Shown: one piece after another, positions 23,506-31,579 of the stretch | How positions within the stretch are numbered: position 1 is the first letter of the stretch | How the letters are laid out: every line of letters begins with the position of its first letter | DNA from: JACCTH01 sp035253825 | Lineage (GTDB): Bacteria; Actinomycetota; Acidimicrobiia; Spongiisociales; ZC4RG35 | Assembly: GCA_035253825.1 (NCBI GenBank) | Contig: DATFBM010000012.1 | Coordinates: 153,961 to 217,960, forward strand | Reading direction: 5' to 3' | Length of the DNA stretch: 64,000 nucleotides | Program-made: the position numbers and the translations under genes | The notes under the pieces: generated by a model | What the model was told of the DNA's origin: nothing | Databases searched by the model: none | Seen by the model: the letters and a program-made list of their open reading frames with translations, nothing else

Positions 23506-25443
23506 ATGACTGGCCGCTCCACACCGCAAGCCGAAAAGAAGCCGCCAGGCTGGAAAGTCGAGGGCGTAAAGAAGCCTGAGCCTGCTCCGGAGGAGCAGCC
23601 CAACCTTCTCCGCCGCCCCCCCAACCGCCGTCTGCTGATCATCGCCCTGGTCCTCTTTGCGGTGAACTGGTATCTCACCTCGCTCTTCTTCGCTCGGGCC
23701 GAAATCGAGCTCTCCTACAGCCAGTTCCTCGACGCGGTCGAGGACGGCGATGTGGAGACTGTCTTCTCACAGGGCGACAGCATCGAAGGGCTTTTTCGGG
23801 AAGCGCAGGCCAACCCCGAGAACCCAGAGGAAATGGCCGAAGCCTTTTCGACCGTGCGACCGAGCTGGGCGGACGATTCGCTCGTGGAGACGCTTCGGGA
23901 GAACGGCGTCGAGATCTCGGCGGTCGATCCCGAGCAGCGCCCCATCTGGCAGCAATTGCTTTTCGGGTTCGGGCCCACACTCCTCTTGCTCTGGCTTTTC
24001 GTTTCGATGTGGAGGCGGGCCGGGTCGGCGCTCGGCGGCATCGGCGGGCTCGGTCGCAGCCGGGCCAAGCGCTTCGAAGCTTCAACGCAACGAACTACTT
24101 TTGATGACGTCGCTGGCATCGACGATGCCAAGGCGGAACTTTTGGAGATCGTCGACTTCCTCAAGAATCCGGGTAAGTACACCCGGTTGGGAGGCGCCAT
24201 CCCCAAAGGGGTGCTGCTCTCGGGGCCTCCAGGGACCGGCAAGACTCTTCTCGCCCGGGCCGTGGCCGGAGAGGCCGACGTACCCTTTTTCTCTATATCG
24301 GCCTCCGAGTTCATCGAGATGGTGGTCGGTGTTGGGGCGAGTCGGGTCCGGGACCTATTTGATGAGGCCAAAAAGGTCGCCCCCGCCATCATCTTCATCG
24401 ACGAGCTCGACGCCATCGGCCGCACCCGCGGCGGAAGCGTCTCTCTCGGCGGCCACGACGAACGCGAGCAGACGCTCAACCAGATCCTCACCGAGATGGA
24501 TGGCTTCACCGGATCCGAAGGGGTGATCGTGATCGCCGCCACCAACCGGCCCGAGGTTCTCGACGTCGCCCTGCTCCGGCCGGGTCGATTCGACCGACAT
24601 GTGGCTGTGAGCCCGCCCGACCAACGCGGGCGGCTCATGATTCTCGAGGTCCACACCCGCAACGTCCCGTTGGCCGAGGATGTCGACCTGGCATCCATCG
24701 CTTCTTCGACCCCGGGCATGGTGGGAGCCGACCTCCGCAACCTGGTCAACGAAGCCGCCTTGATGGCCGCTCGACGGAATCACGAGAAGGTGACGATGCC
24801 CGACTTCGCCGACGCTCTCGAGAAGATCGTTCTCGGGACCGAGCGTCAAATAATGATGAGCGAGGCTGAGAAAGAGCGAACCGCTTTCCACGAAGCCGGC
24901 CATGCGCTGTTGGGCATGCTTCTTCCGGGCGCCGATCCCGTGCGCAAGATCTCCATCATCCCCCGCGGCCGTGCTCTCGGGGTGACCTTTCAGTCCCCCG
25001 ACGCCGACCGCTACGCGTATGACCGCAACTATCTCGAAGGTCGGATCGTCGGAGCCTTGGGAGGACGTGCCGCCGAGGATGTCGTCTTTGGAACGATCAC
25101 GACCGGAGCTGAGAACGACCTCGTGCAAGTTACCCGCATCGCCCGTTCGATGGTTGGCAAGTGGGGGATGTCCGAAGCCATCGGACCGATCACGCTGATC
25201 GACGAGAACCGCGAGCCGTACTTCGCCTCGGAAGTAGGTGAGCGAACTCAAGAGCTCATGGACGAGGAGGTGCGACGCATCGTCGATGACTGCTACCAGC
25301 GAGCCGTGACCGTACTCAAGGAGCACCGTTCGCAACTTGACGCCATTGCCGGGGCCCTGTTGGAGAAGGAAACCCTCGACGAAGCCGAGGCCTACGAGGT
25401 TGCCGGGATCAAGCGTTCCGAGGCAGTAACGGCATCAGGTTAA
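23506..25443 (+). CDS. ftsH: ATP-dependent zinc metalloprotease FtsH (copy 2)
   Basis: A second complete FtsH, 645 residues. A Pro/Lys-rich N-terminal segment of about 40 residues precedes TM1 (about 43-62, LLIIALVLFAVNWYLTSLFF), a larger extracytoplasmic domain, and TM2 at about 150-167. Walker A GPPGTGKT is at 240-247, Walker B IIFIDELDAIGR follows, and the zinc site HEAGH is at 462-466. It differs from copy 1 by the longer cytosolic N terminus, the bigger periplasmic-type domain and the lack of an Ala/Pro-rich C tail, so it is an old paralogue rather than a recent duplicate. It is followed after 7 bases by a helicase gene. Confidence 0.95.
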   Translation: MTGRSTPQAEKKPPGWKVEGVKKPEPAPEEQPNLLRRPPNRRLLIIALVLFAVNWYLTSLFFARAEIELSYSQFLDAVEDGDVETVFSQGDSIEGLFREAQANPENPEEMAEAFSTVRPSWADDSLVETLRENGVEISAVDPEQRPIWQQLLFGFGPTLLLLWLFVSMWRRAGSALGGIGGLGRSRAKRFEASTQRTTFDDVAGIDDAKAELLEIVDFLKNPGKYTRLGGAIPKGVLLSGPPGTGKTLLARAVAGEADVPFFSISASEFIEMVVGVGASRVRDLFDEAKKVAPAIIFIDELDAIGRTRGGSVSLGGHDEREQTLNQILTEMDGFTGSEGVIVIAATNRPEVLDVALLRPGRFDRHVAVSPPDQRGRLMILEVHTRNVPLAEDVDLASIASSTPGMVGADLRNLVNEAALMAARRNHEKVTMPDFADALEKIVLGTERQIMMSEAEKERTAFHEAGHALLGMLLPGADPVRKISIIPRGRALGVTFQSPDADRYAYDRNYLEGRIVGALGGRAAEDVVFGTITTGAENDLVQVTRIARSMVGKWGMSEAIGPITLIDENREPYFASEVGERTQELMDEEVRRIVDDCYQRAVTVLKEHRSQLDAIAGALLEKETLDEAEAYEVAGIKRSEAVTASG

Positions 25444-25450
25444 ACCTGCG

Positions 25451-27685
25451 ATGGGTTGGGACCCGGAGCTTGTCCTCAAGCGGTGGGACGAAGAAGACGA
25501 GCTTTCGCATCGACGCACCATCCCGCCCCGTGAGGCCCGATTCGGCTCTGTCGACCTAGATCCGCTGCTCAAAACCCGGCTCGGCGAACGCGGGATAGAA
25601 AATCTCTACCTCCATCAAACCCGTGCGATTGACGCGATCAGAGCAGGGCGTCACACGATGCTGTCGCTTGGGACCGCCAGCGGCAAATCGCTGGCCTTTC
25701 AAATTCCAATCCTCGAACGGATCATCGCCCAGCCCAAATCGACGGCCCTCCTGATCTACCCCACCAAGGCCCTCGCTCAGGATCAGGCCCGGTCGATGCG
25801 TTCCTTCAAAGTCCCCCTCGCAGGTGTTGCCATCTACGACGGCGACACGCCTCCCGAGGAACGTCCCCAGATCCGACGCCGAACCAACATCGTCCTCACC
25901 AATCCCGACATGCTTCACCTCGGGATCCTTCCCTTCCACAGCGGCTGGTCGGATTTCTTCCACCGGCTGGCGTATGTCGTCATCGATGAAGTCCACCACC
26001 TCCGAGGAGTCTTCGGGACGCACGTGGCCTTCATCATTCGCCGGTTGCGGCGAATCTGTGAGCACTACGGTGCTTCGCCCACCCTGATCCTCGCCTCGGC
26101 CACGATCGGCAACGCCGCCGAGTTGGCCGAGCAGTTGACCGGGCTCGACGTTGAGGTCATCGAAGGCGACTACTCGCCCGCTGGCGAGCGCAGCTTCGCA
26201 CTCTGGAATCCCGGGCTCATCGATCCCGAATTGGGTCTGCGCCGTTCGGCCCTGGGTGACGCCACCTATCTCTTCGCCGAGTTGGTCAAGGAGGGCGGCA
26301 AAGTGATCGCCTTCACCCGAGGACGCAAGAGCACCGAGCTCATGTACCGGTGGGCGGCCGGTCGCCTTCCTCCCGAGCTGGCTGCCGAGATCGCGCCTTA
26401 TCGGGCGGGCTACACGCCCGCCCAACGGCGCCTGGTCGAGTCGCGGCTTTTCGGTGGGCAGCTGGCAGGCGTCATCGCCACCAACGCCCTCGAATTGGGA
26501 ATCGACGTCGGAGGGCTTGACGCGGCGGTTATCACCACGTTCCCGGGCACGATGGCCGCCTTCCGCCAGCAGGCGGGGAGGGCCGGTCGCAGCGGTCAGA
26601 GCTCCCTGGTGGTGTTGGTGGCGGGCGACGATGCCCTTGACCAATACCTAATGCGTCATCCTCAGGAGCTATTTGAGAGACCGTCGGAGGCTGTGGTAGT
26701 CAACCCCAGCAACCCTCTCCTGGCGGCCGCCCATCTGGCGTGCGCGGCATACGAAAAGCCACTTGAGCTCGACGATCGCCAGTTTCTCGGTCCCGCCACC
26801 GAGGAAGTCGCCAACAGCCTCGTCCAGAGCGAGCATTTGAAACTGAAGGACGGAAAACTGCACTGGGCGGTGCGACAGAAGCCCGCCCCTTCGATCGATC
26901 TCCGCGCCAGCGGAGGTCCCCCCTACACCATTAGTGCCGGCGGCAAATTCCTCGGGACCCTCGACCAGGCGCGGGTCAACCGCGACGCTCACCCCGGGGC
27001 GATCTATCTACACCAGGGTGATTCCTTTCTGGTCCAGACCGTCGACCACCAGCTGCGCGAGGTCGGGGTGCGGCCGGCCACAGTCGACTACTACACCCAG
27101 ACCCGAACCGAGACCGACCTCGGAATCGTCGAGATGGAAATCAGGAACCAAATCGGGTCCCGGGGGGTCCACATCCACCTCGGAATGGTCGATGTCGAGA
27201 ATCAGGTGGTCGCCTATCAGAAGCGCCATCTCCGTACCCGCGAGGTCATGGAGACCGTCCCTCTCGACCTTCCCTCCTATCGGATGACGACCTCGGCGGT
27301 GTGGCTGACGATCCCCGACCCGCTTCTCGGAGCCCTCCGGGGCGACTTGCTGGGGTCCTTGCACGCGGCCGAGCACGCCGGGATCGCCATGCTGCCCTTG
27401 ATGGCCGTCTGCGACCGCTGGGATCTCGGCGGGCTCTCGACCAACTGGCATCCCGATACCGGGAGCGCCACCATCTTCATCCACGAGGGCTACCCCGGAG
27501 GAGCGGGAATCGCTCCTATCGCCTACGAGCGACGACAGAAGCACTGGCAGGCGACCAGGGATGCCATCGCCGAGTGCCCGTGTGTTTCGGGATGTCCCTC
27601 CTGCGTGCAGTCGCCCAAGTGCGGCAACCTCAACGAGCCCCTATCGAAGAGCGGAGCGGTCGAACTCCTCGATGTCATCCTCTAA
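25451..27685 (+). CDS. Hrq1/MrfA-family DEAD/DEAH helicase with C-terminal zinc (DUF1998/MZB) domain
   Basis: A 744-residue superfamily 2 helicase. Motif Q/I lies in LYLHQTRAIDAIRAGRHTMLSLGTASGKSLAFQ (Walker A ASGKS near residue 76), motif II is DEVHHLRG, motif III LASATIGN, motif IV-VI GKVIAFTRGRKSTELMY and QQAGRAGRSGQ. The C-terminal DUF1998 domain ends with four Cys in CPCVSGCPSC...KCGN, the metal-binding MZB of Hrq1 and Bacillus MrfA. Relatives unwind DNA 3'-5' and repair crosslinks or mitomycin adducts. Mycobacterium has the homologue Rv3649 near topA, as here. Its nearness to ftsH2 suggests co-transcription. Confidence 0.92.
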   Translation: MGWDPELVLKRWDEEDELSHRRTIPPREARFGSVDLDPLLKTRLGERGIENLYLHQTRAIDAIRAGRHTMLSLGTASGKSLAFQIPILERIIAQPKSTALLIYPTKALAQDQARSMRSFKVPLAGVAIYDGDTPPEERPQIRRRTNIVLTNPDMLHLGILPFHSGWSDFFHRLAYVVIDEVHHLRGVFGTHVAFIIRRLRRICEHYGASPTLILASATIGNAAELAEQLTGLDVEVIEGDYSPAGERSFALWNPGLIDPELGLRRSALGDATYLFAELVKEGGKVIAFTRGRKSTELMYRWAAGRLPPELAAEIAPYRAGYTPAQRRLVESRLFGGQLAGVIATNALELGIDVGGLDAAVITTFPGTMAAFRQQAGRAGRSGQSSLVVLVAGDDALDQYLMRHPQELFERPSEAVVVNPSNPLLAAAHLACAAYEKPLELDDRQFLGPATEEVANSLVQSEHLKLKDGKLHWAVRQKPAPSIDLRASGGPPYTISAGGKFLGTLDQARVNRDAHPGAIYLHQGDSFLVQTVDHQLREVGVRPATVDYYTQTRTETDLGIVEMEIRNQIGSRGVHIHLGMVDVENQVVAYQKRHLRTREVMETVPLDLPSYRMTTSAVWLTIPDPLLGALRGDLLGSLHAAEHAGIAMLPLMAVCDRWDLGGLSTNWHPDTGSATIFIHEGYPGGAGIAPIAYERRQKHWQATRDAIAECPCVSGCPSCVQSPKCGNLNEPLSKSGAVELLDVIL

Positions 27686-27718
27686 TCGCCACGAAGCCCG
27701 TCGAGAAGCCACAGATAG

Positions 27719-27874
27719 TCATCGGCTCCGATGATCGAGGTAGGAGGCCAGGGCGAGGACCACGTAGACGATCGCAAGCCCGATCGGCACGAACCGAAAT
27801 TCCCCATCGGTCAACGGAATCAGCGCTGCCACTAGAGCGGCGGCGAACAAGAAGAACAGGGCGCGGCGATCCAT
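27719..27874 (-). CDS. 51-residue membrane protein coupled to the PiT transporter
   Basis: A short reading frame of MDRRALFFLFAAALVAALIP... type, 51 residues, with two hydrophobic helices (about 5-21 and 28-45) and a basic end LDHRSR. Its ATG (27872-27874) shares one base with the TGA of the phosphate-transporter gene (TGATG), which strongly suggests coupled translation. I know no family for it. It could be an accessory or regulatory subunit of the transporter; this is inference from position only. Confidence 0.65.
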   Translation of the reverse strand: MDRRALFFLFAAALVAALIPLTDGEFRFVPIGLAIVYVVLALASYLDHRSR

Positions 27875-28869
27875 CAGGACAGCGCGGCGATGATGGCATA
27901 GGTCAGGCCGGCAATGATCCAGGCTCCGGGAATGGTCAGGATCCAGGCCCACACCACCCGCCCCGCGATTCCCCAGCGGACCGCCGACAGCCGCCTGCTG
28001 GCGCCGACCCCGACGATGGCGCCGGTAATGGTGTGGGTGGTCGATACCGGAATGCCGGCGAAGGAGGTGAAGAAGAGGGTGGCTGCCGCGGCACTCTCGG
28101 CCGCCACCCCGCCGATCGGCTGCAATCGAGTGATTTTTGAGCCCATGGTCTTCACAATCCGCCAGCCGCCGGAGAGGGTGCCGAGGCCAATCGCGATATG
28201 GGCCGACAACACCACCCACAAGGGCACGTCGGAGCCTTCGGGCAGGTAACCGGCGCCGATGAGGACCGCCAGAATGACTCCCATCGTCTTTTGGGCGTCG
28301 TTGCCGCCGTGTCCGAGACTGAAGGCCGCCGCCGACACCAGCTGTGCTCGGCGAAAGAAGCGATTGATGAGATCGACCTTGGGATAGCCGGCCACCGCCC
28401 ATTGCAGCCCCACCATCAGGATCAGACCCAGGGCGAGGCCGACCAGAGGCGAGAGGACGATAAAGACCCCGATGGTGCGGATGCCATCGCCGATCAGGAC
28501 CGAGAAGCCGCTCTTGGCCACGGCGGCTCCGGCGATGCCGCCGATAAGGGCATGAGAGGAGCTGGACGGCAAACCAAAATAGAAGGTGATGAGGTTCCAG
28601 GCGACCGCGCCAATGAGCCCGGCGAATATGACCCCGATCGACAGTGCTCCGGGCTCGACGACCCCGGAAGCGATGGTCGCCGCGACGGCGGTCCCGAAGA
28701 CCAGGAAGGCGACGAAGTTGAAGAATGCCGCCCAAGCCACCGCCAGACGGGGCGAGAGCACACGGGTGGAGACGACCGTGGCGATCGAGTTGGCGGCGTC
28801 ATGAAAGCCGTTGACAAAGTCGAAGGCCAGAGCGATGCCAACCACCAGCACCACAGCGGCGAGTTCCAT
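27874..28869 (-). CDS. pit: PiT-family low-affinity inorganic phosphate transporter
   Basis: A 331-residue polytopic membrane protein of the phosphate permease (PiT, PF01384) family. Both family repeats are visible: FDFVNGFHDAANSIATVVSTRVLSPR near 16-41 and SLGHGGNDAQKTMGVILA near 184-201, plus FYFGLPSSSSHALIGG and GIPVSTTHTITGAIVGVG, the paired SSSHA/STTHT loops. These transporters couple phosphate (or metal-phosphate) uptake to protons or sodium. The DUF47 partner gene lies 3 bases upstream, the usual pair for this family. Confidence 0.95.
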   Translation of the reverse strand: MELAAVVLVVGIALAFDFVNGFHDAANSIATVVSTRVLSPRLAVAWAAFFNFVAFLVFGTAVAATIASGVVEPGALSIGVIFAGLIGAVAWNLITFYFGLPSSSSHALIGGIAGAAVAKSGFSVLIGDGIRTIGVFIVLSPLVGLALGLILMVGLQWAVAGYPKVDLINRFFRRAQLVSAAAFSLGHGGNDAQKTMGVILAVLIGAGYLPEGSDVPLWVVLSAHIAIGLGTLSGGWRIVKTMGSKITRLQPIGGVAAESAAAATLFFTSFAGIPVSTTHTITGAIVGVGASRRLSAVRWGIAGRVVWAWILTIPGAWIIAGLTYAIIAALS

Positions 28870-28872
28870 CGA

Positions 28873-29487
28873 CTAGGCGTGCTTGAGGACGATGCCCTCG
28901 AGAACGTCGGACACATCCTCGAGAGCGTCAAGGGCAGCCTCCATCGTCGATGCGAGATCTTTCCAGTAGTGCACATACCCCTTCGGCTTGAACTCAGGCG
29001 AATAGATCCTCTGCAACGCCTGGCGGTAGACGAGGTCACCTTTGGTTTCCAACTCGTCGATGGCGTCGAAATGCGGTTGCAGACCCTTCAACGATGCCAG
29101 CTTGGGCATCATCGCGGCTGTCTCCTCGGCCATCTGCACCAGTAGCTCGGATTGCAGCTCGAGCTCGGGCATGATCGAGAACTCGCGATCGCCGTAGTCG
29201 AGTCGATAGGCGACCTCGACCATGGCGTCGATCACATCGTCGAATTCCACGACCAAGGCATGGATGTCCTCTCGATCAATGGGGGTGACGAACGAAGTGT
29301 TGAGGCGATGCATCACCGATTCCGTCACCTCGTCGGCTCTGGTCTCGCACGCAATCACGTCCTCCAGGCCACCGTTGCCGCCGCCTAGAAGCTTGGCGAG
29401 GCGGCGGCTGCACTCGGCAACGTTTCCAGCTGCTTCATCGAAAAGCTCGAAAAAACGCTCGTCGGTCGGTAGTAACCGGAACTTCAT
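28873..29487 (-). CDS. DUF47 PhoU-like regulator of the PiT transporter
   Basis: A 204-residue all-helical protein of the DUF47/PhoU_div family, thought to control phosphate flux through the adjacent PiT carrier. It has the expected acidic-helix motifs CETRADEVTESVMHRLNTSFVTPIDREDIHALVVEFDDVIDAMVE-type: E/D-rich ExxxD repeats that bind metal clusters in PhoU relatives, and a second set in DAIDELETKGDLVYRQAL. The ATG at 29485-29487 (MKFRLLPTDERFFELF) starts the conserved domain; the frame runs 25 codons further upstream without a credible start. Co-directional with pit, three-base gap. Confidence 0.92.
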   Translation of the reverse strand: MKFRLLPTDERFFELFDEAAGNVAECSRRLAKLLGGGNGGLEDVIACETRADEVTESVMHRLNTSFVTPIDREDIHALVVEFDDVIDAMVEVAYRLDYGDREFSIMPELELQSELLVQMAEETAAMMPKLASLKGLQPHFDAIDELETKGDLVYRQALQRIYSPEFKPKGYVHYWKDLASTMEAALDALEDVSDVLEGIVLKHA

Positions 29488-29608
29488 CACCGGGGAACGT
29501 AGACGCGCTGGGGCCTCCATGCACATCGGCCCCGTTCCTGTTGAACCACACAGCCAGGGCAAGCATCGGCTCGATTGCCCGGTGATACCGCCGGTAGGCT
29601 CCCTCCAA

Positions 29609-31528
29609 ATGTCTGATCATGTCGGCGTCGCTTCAGAGCTGGCCGCCGCTGAGCAGGCGTTGGAAGACCACGATTGGCAACGGGCCTTCGACCTTCTCCG
29701 CCAGGTGGGGTTGCGAGACCTCGATGCCCGGCGCCTGACGATGGTGGCTGAAGCAGCGTGGTGGCTGGGGCGAATCGATGACGCCATCGATGCTGGCCAA
29801 CGTGCTTATCGCTTACTGATTAATGCCGGCGCGGTGGAGGAAGCGGCGCTTGTAGCCATCCGGCTGGCCGAGGATCACATCCACAAGCTCGAGCCGAGCT
29901 TGGGTCGGGGCTGGCTCCAGACCGCCGTCCGCCTGCTCGGAGACCAGGCCCCATCCCTCGCCCAGGCTCAGGTCCGCCGTTTTCAAGCGATGTTTGCGCT
30001 CGAGTCAGAAAACGACCTGGACCGTGCACTTGCTTTGGCGGAGGAGTCGCTGCAGTTGGCCGAAACCTTCAACGACAAGGATCTGCGTTACCTCGCAATT
30101 CAGGACAAGGGCCGAATCCTGATAGCCAAGGGCGACACTGCCGCTGGTCTGGCCTTGATGGAGGAAGCGATGCTTCCCGCTATCAGCGGTGAGCTGAGCG
30201 CATCGGTGACTGGGCGTATCTACTGCAACATGGTCGATACCTGCGAGCGACTGGGAGAGTATCGGCGGGCTTTCGAGTGGGACGACGCCGCCAGGCGGTG
30301 GTGCGAACAGTTCGGCAACATCACCGGATTCCCGGGCATCTGCCGAGTCAAGCGGGCCGAAATCCGCCGCTACCGCGGCGAGTTGGAGGTAGCTGCGGCC
30401 GAGGCTGAGCACGCGGCAGACGAACTCGCCGAATACCGATACTTCGTCGCGCAGGCCTATGCCGAACTCGGCGAGATCAGGCGCCGGCGGGGCGAATGGG
30501 AGGCTGCAGAGGAAGCCTTTGCACGTGCCATGGGCCTAGGGGCCCTCCCCCTCCCGGGGCTGGCCCTCCTCCGGCTCGATCAGGGTGATACGGCCGCCGC
30601 CGGCGACATGCTGGAGGAAGCGCTGACGGGAGCAACGTTGATTCTTGATCGGGCCCGTTTGCTTCCAGCGGTGGTTGAGAGCCGCCTGCGCCTTGGACAC
30701 GTCAATGGGGCACGGGAAGCTGCCGAGGAGCTGGCCGAGGTGTCTTCCCGCTTCTCTTCTCCTGTTTGGAGCGCGGCCGCCAACACCGCGGCAGGGAAAG
30801 TAGCACTGGCCGCCGGCGAGACCGAGAAGGCGGTGGACGCGCTCCGCGCTGCTTTGAAGGCCTGGTCGGAGGCAGAGATGCCTGTAGAGGCGGGCCTCAC
30901 CCGCCTTGCCCTAGCAGAGAGTTACCAACAAGCGGGCAAAGAGGACCGGGCGCGCTTGGAACGACGGGCTGGAGAGGCCGTACTCGAACGACTGGGGGCA
31001 GACGGAGGTTTGGGCAGACGTCGCCGATCGGCTTCCAAAGTGGCAGCCATGATGTTCACCGACATCGTGGGCTCCACGCAGCTGCTCGAGGCCATGGGCG
31101 ACCAGGCTTGGACTCGAGTGCTGGCGTGGCACGACGCCATGGTTCGTAATTGTCTACTCGAGCACGGGGGGAGCGAGCTCAACCACACTGGAGACGGCTT
31201 CTTCGCCAGCTTCGGCGACGTCGATTCAGCTGTCACCGCCGCCATCGAAATCCAGCGGCGGCTAGAAGAGCGGCGGCTGGAGAGCTTCGCCCCGGAGGTG
31301 CGCATCGGCATCCACGCCGCGGAGGTACTGGAGGAGGCCGGATCGCTTCGAGGCAAGGGCGTCCACATCGCCGCCCGGATAGGCGCCTTGGCAGGTCCGG
31401 GGGAAATCCTCGTCAGCGGTAGCATGGCCCGCCTTCTGGGAGGCAGCCGGCGAGTGGGTCCCGCCCGCACCGTCGAATTGAAGGGCCTTATCGAACCTGT
31501 CGAGGTGCTGTCGATCCCCTGGAACTGA
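29609..31528 (+). CDS. TPR-repeat protein with C-terminal class III adenylate/guanylate cyclase-like domain
   Basis: A 639-residue protein. Residues 1 to about 470 are helical TPR-like repeats rich in Ala/Leu/Glu (for example WQRAFDLLRQVGLRDLDARRLT, AEAEHAADELAEYRYFVAQAYAELGEIRRRRGEWEAAEEAFARA). From residue 480 there is a class III cyclase domain: MFTDIVGSTQLLEAMGD with metal Asp D485, and NHTGDGFFASF with second metal Asp D529. The base-selecting Lys expected just before the TGD is Asn (N525), and the usual VNxAAR reads VHIAARIG, so the transition-state Asn is His. Cyclase activity is therefore uncertain. The start ATG at 29609 removes a long out-of-family upstream extension. Confidence 0.87.
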   Translation: MSDHVGVASELAAAEQALEDHDWQRAFDLLRQVGLRDLDARRLTMVAEAAWWLGRIDDAIDAGQRAYRLLINAGAVEEAALVAIRLAEDHIHKLEPSLGRGWLQTAVRLLGDQAPSLAQAQVRRFQAMFALESENDLDRALALAEESLQLAETFNDKDLRYLAIQDKGRILIAKGDTAAGLALMEEAMLPAISGELSASVTGRIYCNMVDTCERLGEYRRAFEWDDAARRWCEQFGNITGFPGICRVKRAEIRRYRGELEVAAAEAEHAADELAEYRYFVAQAYAELGEIRRRRGEWEAAEEAFARAMGLGALPLPGLALLRLDQGDTAAAGDMLEEALTGATLILDRARLLPAVVESRLRLGHVNGAREAAEELAEVSSRFSSPVWSAAANTAAGKVALAAGETEKAVDALRAALKAWSEAEMPVEAGLTRLALAESYQQAGKEDRARLERRAGEAVLERLGADGGLGRRRRSASKVAAMMFTDIVGSTQLLEAMGDQAWTRVLAWHDAMVRNCLLEHGGSELNHTGDGFFASFGDVDSAVTAAIEIQRRLEERRLESFAPEVRIGIHAAEVLEEAGSLRGKGVHIAARIGALAGPGEILVSGSMARLLGGSRRVGPARTVELKGLIEPVEVLSIPWN

Positions 31529-31579
31529 TCCCGCCAACAGGCCGCGGCTGTCTCGAGCCACAGCCAGTAGCTTCTTGGC

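Noticed and set aside
27719..28735. 338-codon minus-strand frame over the phosphate transporter
   Set aside because: It is the out-of-frame shadow of pit; only its last 51 codons, starting at 27874, look like a real gene.
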